Part shown: positions 11,514-21,451 of the stretch, in pieces
How positions within the stretch are numbered: position 1 is the first letter of the stretch
Layout: each line of letters begins with the position of its first letter
Notes under the pieces: generated by a model
Databases searched by the model: none
What the model was told of the DNA's origin: nothing
Seen by the model: the letters and a program-made list of their open reading frames with translations, nothing else
Position numbers and translations under genes: made by a program
IMG/VR virus record: IMGVR_UViG_3300035698_005200
Coordinates: 1 to 32,581 of that record
Strand: one strand, 5' to 3'
Length of the DNA stretch: 32,581 nucleotides
Source: a virus

Positions 11514-12490
11514 GCTATCCACCATCCCCTAACAACAAGACTCAGCGTTGAGGTCGTCCCTCCAGCGCCCGCCTTGTATTCTATTATTCGGTTACTGTCT
11601 AGTTCTATCCTGCCACCAGCGTACAGATTAATATCGGCCACTTGCGTCCCTATCCTCAGTTGATTATATTCGTTCGTGTCCCCATTCCTTCGGAGTCGAA
11701 CCACGGTTCCGGCTATAGTAGTTTTATACAAGACAAAGATTTTCACCGCTACCGCTCCCGCTGGCACTATTGCGCTTAAATCTAAATCGTAGTACAAATT
11801 GTCGATGGTAAAATCTGTAACATCAAAGTCCCAGCCTGTAGCCACGTCTCCGCGACTGACATAGTTTACGACGCTCGCTGCACTTGCAGCTGCTTCATCC
11901 GCAGAATCACTTGCCTCTCCTGCCTTAGTCGTCGAGATACCTGCCTGTGTGGTTGCGATAACCGCTTGTGCTGTTGCATCTGCTGTCTGTTCATCTGGGT
12001 CATTCGTTGAGTTCTTAAACCCTGTACCGTCGTCATTCCACATTACCGCTCGGCTAGCCTGTGCTGGTGCTAGTAATGTGTCAACCGATGCCGACACGAA
12101 ACGGCTTATATGTACAGCTAAGTCGCTATCGTTGGCAGCCTCTTGAGCCATAGCAACGGTTTTATCAAGTTGAGATTCTAAGCTCTCCGCTTGGAAATCA
12201 TCGTTACTAGTCAAGTCAACAGTCTGCGCTCTTCCTGTATCACGCTCTATTAATAGCTTGTAGCCACTCGCATAAGTTACGTTCGTTGTAACATTGCCTA
12301 ATGCGCCTGTAACACCGCCACCGTCTAAAGTGTAGTCCGTATCTAAGACCAAGTCCGTAACGTTCCCTGTAGCGACTTCTTTCAAACTCACTATTATATC
12401 TGTATCAGCCCAGAACTTAAACGTTGTGGGGAAAACTGTAGTCGCCCCGTTTGTATCGTATGATTTAAAACTATCATCTGTCGTTAACAT
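11510..12490 (-). CDS. Tail fibre with T7-like N-terminal attachment domain
   Basis: 326 residues. Residues about 1-120 match the T7 gp17 N-terminal domain pattern: MLTTDDSFKSYDTNGATTVF at the start, then strands with TDYTLDGGGV, and LLIERDTGRAQTVDL near 85-100. This domain attaches the fibre to the tail. An Ala/Ser-rich helical linker (about 160-205, GEASDSADEAAASAASVV) likely forms a trimeric coiled coil. The C-terminal 110 residues are beta-rich with hydrophobic ends (SLVVRGWWIA) and should be the receptor-binding tip. It is short compared with T7 gp17, so it probably makes a stub fibre. The host receptor is unknown. Confidence 0.88.
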   Translation of the reverse strand: MLTTDDSFKSYDTNGATTVFPTTFKFWADTDIIVSLKEVATGNVTDLVLDTDYTLDGGGVTGALGNVTTNVTYASGYKLLIERDTGRAQTVDLTSNDDFQAESLESQLDKTVAMAQEAANDSDLAVHISRFVSASVDTLLAPAQASRAVMWNDDGTGFKNSTNDPDEQTADATAQAVIATTQAGISTTKAGEASDSADEAAASAASVVNYVSRGDVATGWDFDVTDFTIDNLYYDLDLSAIVPAGAVAVKIFVLYKTTIAGTVVRLRRNGDTNEYNQLRIGTQVADINLYAGGRIELDSNRIIEYKAGAGGTTSTLSLVVRGWWIA

Positions 12491-12501
12491 GTTTACCTCG
12501 T

Positions 12502-15500
12502 TTAAAATTTGTTAGATTGTTTCTTTTTGCCTGTCAAAGTCTTATACCAAAATTCTACATTCTTAACTGGAACACCATAACCACCCATCCCTACGGATGT
12601 TAGCACTTCTTTAACTCCGTTATTTAAACTATGTGACCATTTCTTTTCGCCCGCATTTCTACCGCCTACATAACGCTCACCTGTTATATATTGTCCTGCA
12701 CTTCCTAGTATGTCACCAATTCCACCAAGTAACTCGTTACCCCAATCTAAGAATGGATTGCTTATGTCATAGCTGTATTTTCCCATTGCTTTACTCATTA
12801 CTAACTCAAACGCTGGACCAACTCCGTATACGTTACCCAAAATAGAAGATATAAACTGCATCGGTGCGCCTTGTAGAATTTCACCTATACTTTTACCTTT
12901 GATAAGTTTACGCATATTGTCAACAAACCCAACCCCTAAAGAGTTGTATATCGCTATTATAACGACTTTGTTAAACACTTCTTTCATGTCATCTTTTGTC
13001 TTGGCAGATCTATTATAAGTGTTAATTGCCCTATTCATCATTATATAGTTCTTATTTCTCTGTGAACCAAAACGTGTTATTATTCTAGTGAATGTATTAA
13101 TATTAGATGCCAAAGGTGAACGATCCTTTAAGTTAAACGTCGGCTGTGTCAACCTAACTATACGTTCAGCTTCTTCCGTAACCTTTTGCCAATACTTTTC
13201 GCCCTCTAGTTTAGTAGTTTCGTTTATCTTTTGCTTTGTAGCGTTCCAGATAATAGTAATCGCTTTTGTATCTGCAAGACTAATAGCTTTCATTAGTTTA
13301 GCGTCATGTACTTTCTTACCTGTCATTAAGTGTAAAGCCTCACCAACAGAACCTAATTCTCCCATTTCGCGAGATATGTTACCTTCAACCCTATTTCTTA
13401 ACTGTGGAGAGTTGGCTGTCATTTCGTCAACGGCTAGCTTAAAATCTGAGTTCAAGTTAGCTCTTAGATACTTACCGTCTATTTCCGTTGCTGCTGCCAT
13501 AACCGAAATCGGCTGTTTAGCTACTACGAAAAGATTAAGGCTTAGTATTGCCTTGTCTAATTTGTTTATCACGCTTAAAACTAGTTTTACGATGTTGTGA
13601 CGGTCTAAAGAATTACCCTCTATTCTATCAAGATACCCTTCAATCTCTTTTAGCGTTGGCTCTTGATTCAGTTCTCTTGCTCTACGCTGAAACTTGTTGT
13701 CGTTAAGTAATGCCCTTGCGTACTTCATCGGTTCAGCAAACCCAACGTATGCGCCTATATTCTTAACACTCTTAGTTAAGACAACCGCTGCATCTTCAAG
13801 GACAATAGCATTAGATGAACTTTGTCTTTCTTTTAAAACACCCATACCCTCTAGTGACTTCTTAACAAAACTCTTTGAGTCTGATTTTAATAGCGATTCA
13901 TTGACTCTATCAAGAAAGCTTGTCCTTATAGCAAAGTAGTCTTTTTCTCTTGCTAAGTCTACGCCTAACAACTTTCGGGATACTTCATTGATCTTCTTGT
14001 TCTGTACTGTGTTGAAATAATCGTAAATAGTTTCTGCTACTGTCATTTCATCAGCACTCAGTAAGTTATCTTGTATTCCTGCAATATCCTCACGAGTAAA
14101 CTTGAAAGCCTTAGCTTCTGGACGATTAGCAAAGACAATACCACCATTCATCAAATGTTTACGATTCTTCTTATTTAAAGAATGTAAATATAAAGCAATC
14201 TTTTCATGTGGTGTTAGTTTTACTTTACCGTTACTAAACTCAATCTCTTCTTGTATAACATTCTTAGCTTTAGTTTCAAATGCAATACTCCATCCAGTTT
14301 GATCGATTCCTTTTAAGCGATTATCAAGAAAGTCTCTCGCTTCTTGTTCAAACCTCAGTTGATTAGTCACACCTTTGTCTATACCATCATAAAACACTTT
14401 CTTAGTTGTATCACCTAAACGCTCCGACATAAATTCAAGATTCCAACTCTGGACACCAAAGAACTCTTTAGGTAAGTTTGTCTTACTTGCCAAAGTTGAG
14501 TCTAAACTATTCATATCAATGTCGCCCTCTTTCTTGTAAAGATTAACGTTCATTTCGTTTAAAGTGTCATTTACGGCTACTTTATGCTGTTTAAGAATAC
14601 CGCCAACTCTAACAAGTTCCTGCTCTTGTGATATATGAACAATATGATCCAGTATATCTTGCAAGCTTTGTAACTCGTCACCAGTTAGTTCATTAATAGA
14701 TTTAGCATTTAATCGCTTAACGGCATTGTCTATCTGGCTATCTGGTATAATATTTAACGGGTTAAGTTTTGCAGCCTGAACAAGACTCTGTAATTGCCCT
14801 GCTTTATTATCGCTTAACTTTTGCGTATCTATCTTATCAAGAATAAATTCTAGTTCGTCCCTGATTTCTTCGTTTAACTTAGCTTTCTTTAACTTGTTTA
14901 TAGTCTTCTTGACTTTGCTTTCTGCTTTAGCTCTACGCCTATCTTCACGCATTTGCTGTCTAACTGTAGATCTCCCTTCCTTAACGCCTTTCTTCACACC
15001 ACGAACCTCGGCTTTTTCTTTAGCCGTTTTGATACGTTGCTCTACTTTCACTTTGTCTTTAGCGATAGTAGTATCACGTCTGGTTTTCATCTCTGGTTTT
15101 AAATCAATAATCTGTTTTTTAGATAAATCAATAGCATTATCCAGATCTGCAAAGAACTCAAAAACATCTGTTGAAGTTTCAAGATAATAACCGTATTGCT
15201 CTAGTTCTGACGCTATCTGGTCAAAAGTCTGTCCTTGTTCTGACTTATACTTATTAGGTAAACTTTCATACTCTACTGTGCTACCCTCATCAGCTTTAAT
15301 AGTTCCTTTGAACTCTTTGCGTATCTCTACAAAGTCACGCAATGATTCTTGTATACCTTTACGCTGTGCGTCTCTACTCTCTAATCTCATATACTTTTCT
15401 ACTGTCTTACTTGGCTTAGATTCTGCATATACTGGTACGTCGTTAAAATCTTCAAAGTAAGTATCTTCTGTTTCATCAAGAAAAAAGTCATCATCTATTT

Positions 15501-16743
15501 GCTCTGCTTCTGCAATAATCTCTGGCGTAGTGCCTAGTTCTTGTGCCAAGTCTTCATCTGCTACTAAGTCTGGTAATTCGCCTTCAATAGCAAGGTTCTC
15601 TTTCTTCTGCACCGCTTGTCTTTCGTCTAAGCTACCGACAATAGCCATGTCTATCTCATCAGCGTTCTGTTCCATATTACGCCCGACCTCAGCCATAGTA
15701 TTAGCAACGTCAACCATATCATAGCCTTTAAACTGTTCTTGTGCTGGAACGAAAGAAGATATAACCCCTCCGCTTCCTGCCCCTGCTATGATACTTTCAA
15801 CAACGCCCTCCATTAAACTCTGCGCTCTATCTATACCGTACTTCACAATAGTGTTCTGGTAAACCTGTTGTAAACCCTCAGTAGCACCCTCTTTACCTGC
15901 ACCTAAAGCAATACCCATAACTTTACCCATAAGACCAGTACGACTTATAGTCCCTAATGATATAGTCTCTAATGCTGATATACCTACGCCAGCAACGGCT
16001 AAAAGGTTTCTAGCTTCTTCGTGTGTCTTTCCTGCTTCTATAGCCTTTTCATAAACGTCTGCACCCTCAGTAAAACCTAAGAAAACACCACCGATACCAG
16101 GGTTTCCAGTTGCTAAGGTCACTGCTGTTGCTGCTGCAAGTGACGGTATAGCCCCTGCAACCACGCTAAAAGTACGGGTAGCACTAGGGTTTTCCATAAA
16201 AGAACCACGATATATTTCAGCATCACGAAATTTATTAAGGTATTCGCCATTATCTTTAAAGTAAGTCTTGATATTCTCGCCTTGTTTCTCCAAGAACGAA
16301 CCTAAACTATTAGCACCAGTGATACTATTGACTCTGCCTTTCAGTTCTTCATAGCCCTCAGTGCCAAAGCGTTCAGATATTTCATTAGCTGCAAACTTGC
16401 CAACTTTGATAGAAGTTCCAAATATAGCCAAGTTAGGGATCATATCCCAAGCGGGGTTCTCAAACAATGCGTCACCTGTCGGCATATCCTTACCCACGAC
16501 CTTCGTTAGCGTTCCAACGCCTTTTCCTATACCTTGCACCCCCATAGTAGTAGTAAGTCCAATATTGCGCAGTGAGTTGCCTATCCTATCGAAAAAACTA
16601 GAGTCTGGTGGTCTAAGATAAGACTCATCAACATTAGATATCGTTGGTTGCGCTATATCGTTGTTACCTTCTTTATTCGGTAAATTTGTGAAATCTAATA
16701 ACGGTTTTTCTTTATTCGGTAAATTTGTGAAATCTAAAGCCAT
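12502..16743 (-). CDS. Large internal virion protein (T7 gp16-like position and size)
   Basis: 1413 residues, the largest gene. I use the second of two adjacent ATGs, which gives a proper distance to AGGAG. It lies at the end of the tail/internal protein series, the place of T7 gp16, and matches its size. Near the N-terminus is an 11-residue duplicated motif (LDFTNLPNKE) coded by 28-bp direct repeats. Residues about 180-340 contain Gly/Ala-rich hydrophobic helices (SVVAGAIPSLAAATAV, LAVAGVGISALETIS), expected to insert in membranes. A Lys/Glu-rich coiled coil covers about 560-650, and a second hydrophobic stretch (LNLFVVAKQPISVMAAATE) lies near 1085. I see no lysozyme-like catalytic motif. 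It is expected to be ejected with DNA and form the channel through the envelope. Confidence 0.8.
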   Translation of the reverse strand: MALDFTNLPNKEKPLLDFTNLPNKEGNNDIAQPTISNVDESYLRPPDSSFFDRIGNSLRNIGLTTTMGVQGIGKGVGTLTKVVGKDMPTGDALFENPAWDMIPNLAIFGTSIKVGKFAANEISERFGTEGYEELKGRVNSITGANSLGSFLEKQGENIKTYFKDNGEYLNKFRDAEIYRGSFMENPSATRTFSVVAGAIPSLAAATAVTLATGNPGIGGVFLGFTEGADVYEKAIEAGKTHEEARNLLAVAGVGISALETISLGTISRTGLMGKVMGIALGAGKEGATEGLQQVYQNTIVKYGIDRAQSLMEGVVESIIAGAGSGGVISSFVPAQEQFKGYDMVDVANTMAEVGRNMEQNADEIDMAIVGSLDERQAVQKKENLAIEGELPDLVADEDLAQELGTTPEIIAEAEQIDDDFFLDETEDTYFEDFNDVPVYAESKPSKTVEKYMRLESRDAQRKGIQESLRDFVEIRKEFKGTIKADEGSTVEYESLPNKYKSEQGQTFDQIASELEQYGYYLETSTDVFEFFADLDNAIDLSKKQIIDLKPEMKTRRDTTIAKDKVKVEQRIKTAKEKAEVRGVKKGVKEGRSTVRQQMREDRRRAKAESKVKKTINKLKKAKLNEEIRDELEFILDKIDTQKLSDNKAGQLQSLVQAAKLNPLNIIPDSQIDNAVKRLNAKSINELTGDELQSLQDILDHIVHISQEQELVRVGGILKQHKVAVNDTLNEMNVNLYKKEGDIDMNSLDSTLASKTNLPKEFFGVQSWNLEFMSERLGDTTKKVFYDGIDKGVTNQLRFEQEARDFLDNRLKGIDQTGWSIAFETKAKNVIQEEIEFSNGKVKLTPHEKIALYLHSLNKKNRKHLMNGGIVFANRPEAKAFKFTREDIAGIQDNLLSADEMTVAETIYDYFNTVQNKKINEVSRKLLGVDLAREKDYFAIRTSFLDRVNESLLKSDSKSFVKKSLEGMGVLKERQSSSNAIVLEDAAVVLTKSVKNIGAYVGFAEPMKYARALLNDNKFQRRARELNQEPTLKEIEGYLDRIEGNSLDRHNIVKLVLSVINKLDKAILSLNLFVVAKQPISVMAAATEIDGKYLRANLNSDFKLAVDEMTANSPQLRNRVEGNISREMGELGSVGEALHLMTGKKVHDAKLMKAISLADTKAITIIWNATKQKINETTKLEGEKYWQKVTEEAERIVRLTQPTFNLKDRSPLASNINTFTRIITRFGSQRNKNYIMMNRAINTYNRSAKTKDDMKEVFNKVVIIAIYNSLGVGFVDNMRKLIKGKSIGEILQGAPMQFISSILGNVYGVGPAFELVMSKAMGKYSYDISNPFLDWGNELLGGIGDILGSAGQYITGERYVGGRNAGEKKWSHSLNNGVKEVLTSVGMGGYGVPVKNVEFWYKTLTGKKKQSNKF
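16671..16737. repeat. 28-bp perfect direct repeat in internal virion gene
   Basis: The segments 16671-16698 and 16710-16737 are identical and 39 bp apart. They code for the duplicated LDFTNLPNKE motif at the N-terminus of the large internal virion protein. In-frame duplication of a short linear motif suggests a tandem binding peptide, for example for packing in the capsid core. Confidence 0.9.
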
Positions 16744-18200
16744 CATTCTCCTAGTTGAGCCAGTCCAAACTTAATATTATCTTCTGTGGTTGCATAACCA
16801 GCTTTCTTTAATTCTGCTATAACAGTATCACGTTTTGAAACGCCACCTGTTAAAACCTTGTTTGTATAATCAGATACAGCTTGCTTTGCCATTTGTTTAT
16901 AATCTGGTTTTTCTTCCGCATCTGTTGCGTAGAAATAATCAATAACCGCACTATATAGAGGTTCACCTGATAACTCTTTAGATAAATAGTCTACCCCGTC
17001 GTTAAACTGATACCCCCACGATTTAGACAAATCTAGCTTGCTCAGGCCTGCTGATTTAGTTTTCTCAAGACTGTTGATTAGCTTATCGCCCTTATCAGCA
17101 CTTATATCACCTTTAGCGATTGCTTTGTTTATATCTACCTTTAGTTTTTTAGATCCTCGTAGATAGTCCTGTCCTGACATGCCGCCACTTTTACGAACTC
17201 CATAAGCTAACGACCCTTGGCGCTGGACAAAGCCACTCATAACGTCTTGCCTAGTCTCTGGCGTGATGCCCTTAGAGCTAAGTATTCTGGCTTCCATACT
17301 CTTAGCCCAATCTTTATCGTAGTCGCCTAAGTCGGAGCCACTCTTTAGTTCTGATAGCTGTTGTCCAACTGTTAATTGACCGTAGTTTTCTCCGAACTTG
17401 GAACTATTATCATCTTGTTCATTAAGAATTGCCATTTGTTCCTGCGACTTCTTCAATCCCTGCATCTGACGAACTTGCCCCTCTGCGTTTTTCTTGTCTT
17501 CTGGACTGTCAAAGCTCAAGTCTCCGCTTTCTATCATTTCCAAAGCCAGGGTAGGATCAGCGTCCGCTATATGAATAGCTCTTGATATGTCCCAATCTTC
17601 TAAACTCTGGTCATATTTATATTTCTCCCCCTCATCAATGAAACCTTTCGCAAGGTTGCTCTGAAGTTGGTCAGAATAAGCCTGTTTAGCCTCTTTGTTA
17701 CCACTAAGATATGATTGTTTCATTAAGTCACCACTTCGCACTAGCTCTACTTTCTGGTGGTCTACGAGCTTCTGGCGGAAAACAGTATCTAGTTTAACCT
17801 TGGCGCTCATTTCTGCCATATCTGCAATTTGCGTATACTGTGCTTTTGCACCTGTGCTAGTTATCTGGCTACCATTGGCACGAATAGAAGATAGTTTATT
17901 CTGGAAATACTGTTTTTTTTCATTAAGAACTTTATAAAAGTCACCGTCTTCACCTGCTGAAATATTAACATTAGCAAGTTCTGATTCAAAGCCCATTTGC
18001 TGCGATGCTAAATTATTAGTAGCTGTTGTCAACTGTGCCAAGTCTTCGGCTTCTTGCCAAGCGTTAGCAATATGGTCGACTGTTTCAAGTGCTTGTTGTC
18101 CTGACTGAACTGCTTGTTGAACACCTTCAAATCCCATTTGTTGGGCTGGAACCGTGTTCTCAGGGCCGACTCTACGTTGTCTTATTTCAAACTGTGGCAT
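16743..18200 (-). CDS. Internal virion protein (T7 gp15-like)
   Basis: 485 residues, mostly helical, Gln- and Lys-rich, without membrane segments. The N-terminal FEIRQRRVGPENTVPAQQMG followed by long helices (QSGQQALETVDHIANAWQEA) and its place between the small and large internal proteins match T7 gp15-type core proteins, which form a tube in the periplasm during DNA ejection. It is shorter than T7 gp15 (about 750 residues). The start overlaps the previous stop (TAATG) and its end overlaps the next start. Identification rests on synteny, size and composition rather than motifs. Confidence 0.7.
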   Translation of the reverse strand: MPQFEIRQRRVGPENTVPAQQMGFEGVQQAVQSGQQALETVDHIANAWQEAEDLAQLTTATNNLASQQMGFESELANVNISAGEDGDFYKVLNEKKQYFQNKLSSIRANGSQITSTGAKAQYTQIADMAEMSAKVKLDTVFRQKLVDHQKVELVRSGDLMKQSYLSGNKEAKQAYSDQLQSNLAKGFIDEGEKYKYDQSLEDWDISRAIHIADADPTLALEMIESGDLSFDSPEDKKNAEGQVRQMQGLKKSQEQMAILNEQDDNSSKFGENYGQLTVGQQLSELKSGSDLGDYDKDWAKSMEARILSSKGITPETRQDVMSGFVQRQGSLAYGVRKSGGMSGQDYLRGSKKLKVDINKAIAKGDISADKGDKLINSLEKTKSAGLSKLDLSKSWGYQFNDGVDYLSKELSGEPLYSAVIDYFYATDAEEKPDYKQMAKQAVSDYTNKVLTGGVSKRDTVIAELKKAGYATTEDNIKFGLAQLGE

Positions 18201-18661
18201 TATTTAGCCCCCTGTTTCTTTTGCTTTATAGCGAAGTTGGCTATTCCCTGCGATGCTGTATTAGCTGCTCCTGATATATAAGATGCTGACCTAGCTTTGC
18301 CTTGTGCCATTGCTTGAACTCCACCGCTTCTAGCTTGTAATGCTGACATTTTAGCGTTATAGTCACTAAAAGCTTCGTCAATATACAAGTTTTCCATTGA
18401 TTTATTTAATAATGATAGTGAAGTTCTGCCTACACCAACATTCTGAGCCGTTAAAGTTGCTATTCCTGTACCCATAGTTCTCTTTCTTTCCTCTGCGAAT
18501 AGTTTTTTTTGGTATTTATTGTTAGCCTCTATTACTCCTGCACTTATATTATACAGCGATTGGTTGTATTTTCCAATCTCTTTCGCTGCATTTGCTGCAT
18601 AAAGTTGACTCGCACTGCTAGCCATTGAAGTGACTAATGAAGCATAATCCATTCCTGCCAT
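18200..18661 (-). CDS. Small internal virion protein (T7 gp14-like)
   Basis: 153 residues, Ala/Ser/Gly-rich: MAGMDYASLVTSMASSASQL at the start, a basic middle (KKLFAEERKRTMGTG), and ASYISGAANTASQGIANFAI at the end. This is the usual look of the gp14 family in podoviruses, which is ejected first and inserts in the outer membrane. It follows tail tube B and precedes the gp15-like gene, the T7 order. AAAGGAG precedes the start. Assignment is by synteny and composition. Confidence 0.75.
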   Translation of the reverse strand: MAGMDYASLVTSMASSASQLYAANAAKEIGKYNQSLYNISAGVIEANNKYQKKLFAEERKRTMGTGIATLTAQNVGVGRTSLSLLNKSMENLYIDEAFSDYNAKMSALQARSGGVQAMAQGKARSASYISGAANTASQGIANFAIKQKKQGAK

Positions 18662-18662
18662 A

Positions 18663-20867
18663 TTATAACTCCTTTATGTTGCTATATTGTATCACTGCTA
18701 ACACATTCATCGGCAATGGTTTATTCTGTTTAATCGTAACCGTTAAGGCGTCTGTCCACTCTATGTCAACGGGTATTCTAAAAGTACCTGTTTTTAATGG
18801 TTCTGGTTCACCTAGTAAAGTCGATGCTGACCTTGAAAAGACCTCTGTTTGGTCTGTTCCATCACCGATTGTTATACCTTGGGTGTTATTAACTACAATT
18901 CCAACGGCAGGAACTCGAGACTTTTTAGATATAACTGTTCCCATTTGTGAACCTTGTGATAATGGTAATAACACTATTTCACTTTCGTATAGTTTCCCTA
19001 CTGTAATATAGACAGCATTTACTGGCAAGGTCACTGATCCACTTGCTACCGTTAAAGCTGTGTCTTTAAAAGAACCATCAGCCAATGTATAAACACTTTC
19101 TGCTTCTAAATGGTCAAACCCTGACAGGACTAGAACCCCAACGCCCCACAAAGCACCGTCAATGTCTGTATCTAACAGTGTGCCTTTTATAGTAACATCG
19201 ACCTCTGTTGCTGATGTATAAGCAGTTATAACCGCTTTGCCTATGATATTATAATCTGAGTCTATAACCTTAATATATCTACCGACTTGTCCGCTTGTGA
19301 AAGATGATGCGCTTGCTGTTGCTGTACCATTACCACTTGATGTGCTGAATGTCAAGCTAATGCCGTCTGTGGCTGCAAAACCATCGTAAACAAGCGAACT
19401 GTCGAGATAGTTACCTCTTATTATATCGCCTTTGAATGTTTGTGATAGCCTTTCTATATAACGCTTAGAACTGCCGTCTATTTCCCTTTCTACTAGAAAG
19501 TGAACGTCATCATCGCCTGTTGGTCTAGGGATGCTACAAACGCTTTTAAATAGCCCTTCTGTTCCCTGTTGAGTCCATGCAATAACTTGCTGGTCTGGTT
19601 CTCTAGTAAACGTCGCTAGTTTTCCGTTTCCTAACACGCAATAGATTATCTGGTCTTGGCTCTTTTGAAAAGCTATATCAACTACACCACTTTCTGTAAT
19701 GTGTTCACTAAGAACTGTCATATCAGGGGCTTTATATTGATCTGATTCCCAGTTAAATGCGTATTCTCTAATCTTACGCCCTGAACGCTGCACAAAGTAA
19801 GTATATGCTCCAAAGACTTCGGCTTGTATATCTGAGCTACCGTAAGCTGTCTGTTGTTTAGCGTTCCTATTAATTGGTGTAAGAACTGTACCATTACCAC
19901 TTGATAGAATAAACTCACCGCCACTTGTTCCGATTGCTAAGTTTTCGCTAGATGATAACCACAATATTTTGTTATATTCTTTAGTAGGTACATCAAAGTC
20001 GAATCCGTCATCGTCATCTGTACCACCTATAGAAAATTGATCGTATACCCCAATGTCAGAAGCCCAACCTCTTAATGGTTCTGCAGTTGTTCCACTCAAT
20101 ACCAGTCTATTCTGATGAAAAGTTATAGCTGTTGGATATCCCCGAATGCTTGACCATGCTGCTTCACTCCATTTAGTGGATGCACTATCGACAACAGTTT
20201 CAACAACAGTAGCTGTTACTGTAGTGGAATTAGTATACGCTGTTATCTTAAAGCTACCTGTAGTTGATCCGCTTAAATGTTGCCAAGTTGTACCAACGTG
20301 ACCAGCTTGGAACACTCCTGAACTAGCTGTAACCGTTATACTTCCACTTGTTCCAGAAGGTGTTAGTTTTGTACTAGTAACATTCTGGTCTAGGTATGGT
20401 GCTTGAATAAAGTTTATATCGCTTAACGTCCACGATGTAGCTGAGCTTCTTACTAACTTAGCGGGTGGATGATTAGGTTGTACAAGATAAAGATTATCCC
20501 CTGCTTGAGCGTACTTTATAGTTCCAACCTCTGACTCTAAGTAAGCAGTCGGAGTATCTAAAATAGATGTACCGTCAAATACTTGACCGTCATCTGTAAA
20601 GTATCTAATGTATAAGTCCCCAAACTCCAGGGTGTAAGCCTGAGTAACTGAGAATACAAAAGGTACGAGTGTAGCGTCTTTGTCGTGATACTTAGCATCA
20701 GCCATATAAACAAGCCCTGTTCTGTTTCTACTATTACCGTAAGGTCGGACTATGCAATTCTTTAAACTTCTTGCTGCCCTAGAGTATTGTTCTATCTCGA
20801 CACGACCTAGCAATTCAGGAGAATATTCCCCATTACCAAAAGATGTTGTTATTGGAGTTACTTTCAT
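18663..20867 (-). CDS. Tail tubular protein B / nozzle (T7 gp12-like)
   Basis: 734 residues from the ATG at 20867, which overlaps the tail tube A stop (ATGA); a longer frame upstream is an artefact. The beginning SFGNGEYSPELLGRVEIEQY and RSLKNCIVRPYGNSRNRTG is the well-known opening of the nozzle/stabilisation-protein family (S.n.GE.SP.l.GR.D...Y...l...N....p.GG...R.G). The rest is beta-rich with Ser/Thr/Gly loops, as expected of a beta-propeller plus tip domains. Six copies would form the nozzle of the short tail. Size matches T7 gp12 (about 794). Confidence 0.88.
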   Translation of the reverse strand: MKVTPITTSFGNGEYSPELLGRVEIEQYSRAARSLKNCIVRPYGNSRNRTGLVYMADAKYHDKDATLVPFVFSVTQAYTLEFGDLYIRYFTDDGQVFDGTSILDTPTAYLESEVGTIKYAQAGDNLYLVQPNHPPAKLVRSSATSWTLSDINFIQAPYLDQNVTSTKLTPSGTSGSITVTASSGVFQAGHVGTTWQHLSGSTTGSFKITAYTNSTTVTATVVETVVDSASTKWSEAAWSSIRGYPTAITFHQNRLVLSGTTAEPLRGWASDIGVYDQFSIGGTDDDDGFDFDVPTKEYNKILWLSSSENLAIGTSGGEFILSSGNGTVLTPINRNAKQQTAYGSSDIQAEVFGAYTYFVQRSGRKIREYAFNWESDQYKAPDMTVLSEHITESGVVDIAFQKSQDQIIYCVLGNGKLATFTREPDQQVIAWTQQGTEGLFKSVCSIPRPTGDDDVHFLVEREIDGSSKRYIERLSQTFKGDIIRGNYLDSSLVYDGFAATDGISLTFSTSSGNGTATASASSFTSGQVGRYIKVIDSDYNIIGKAVITAYTSATEVDVTIKGTLLDTDIDGALWGVGVLVLSGFDHLEAESVYTLADGSFKDTALTVASGSVTLPVNAVYITVGKLYESEIVLLPLSQGSQMGTVISKKSRVPAVGIVVNNTQGITIGDGTDQTEVFSRSASTLLGEPEPLKTGTFRIPVDIEWTDALTVTIKQNKPLPMNVLAVIQYSNIKEL

Positions 20868-21451
20868 ACTATGCTTGACCCTCCATACTTGGCAAGTAGC
20901 CACTCGTCAGCTTGTATAATAGGCGTGTCGCCCTGTGTGCTGTCCGCAGACTTAGCCCTTGGCAAATAGATACTTTCGTATAGTTGCATCAAGTCAGATG
21001 CTCTTTTATCGTCATTACTAAGATTATACGCCATGTCCGCAGCTAATTTCATTGCAAAAGCCTCAACGAAAGCAGGAAAGAACAAACTAGTATCTCTAAC
21101 TTTCCATACTACTCGACCTTTTAAAGCTTCTTGATCTGAATAAATCCCAGCACGTTCAACTTTAGTTCTCACATTATTAGGATAAAAGTCAACTACTCGC
21201 AAGCTTTCAGTAGGATGTTGGTATAAATAGCTCATACCGTCTTCTTCAAACTCTAAATCATCCGATTGTAGTGCATACGTTATCCGTTCAATGGAGAATG
21301 AAAACAATCCCGCAGATAATACACTGTCTAAGCTTATATCATAACTTACGTTTAAAGCTCTAGCCTGTGGTGTATCGTCATCAAAGGACGTAATACGTTT
21401 CATACCTATTAAATTAAGAGCCTTGTTACCTATTTCAACTTGATTTGCCAT
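20864..21451 (-). CDS. Tail tubular protein A / adaptor (T7 gp11-like)
   Basis: 195 residues, the typical size of gp11. The start MANQVEIGNKALNLIGMKRI with the following DDDTPQARALNVSYD and the C-terminal ALKGRVVWKVRD...FVEAFAMKLAADMAYNLS are characteristic. In T7 it forms the twelve-fold adaptor between portal and nozzle. GGGGGT upstream is the ribosome site. The gene overlaps the transferase-like gene upstream by 17 bases. Confident by motif pattern and gene order. Confidence 0.9.
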   Translation of the reverse strand: MANQVEIGNKALNLIGMKRITSFDDDTPQARALNVSYDISLDSVLSAGLFSFSIERITYALQSDDLEFEEDGMSYLYQHPTESLRVVDFYPNNVRTKVERAGIYSDQEALKGRVVWKVRDTSLFFPAFVEAFAMKLAADMAYNLSNDDKRASDLMQLYESIYLPRAKSADSTQGDTPIIQADEWLLAKYGGSSIV

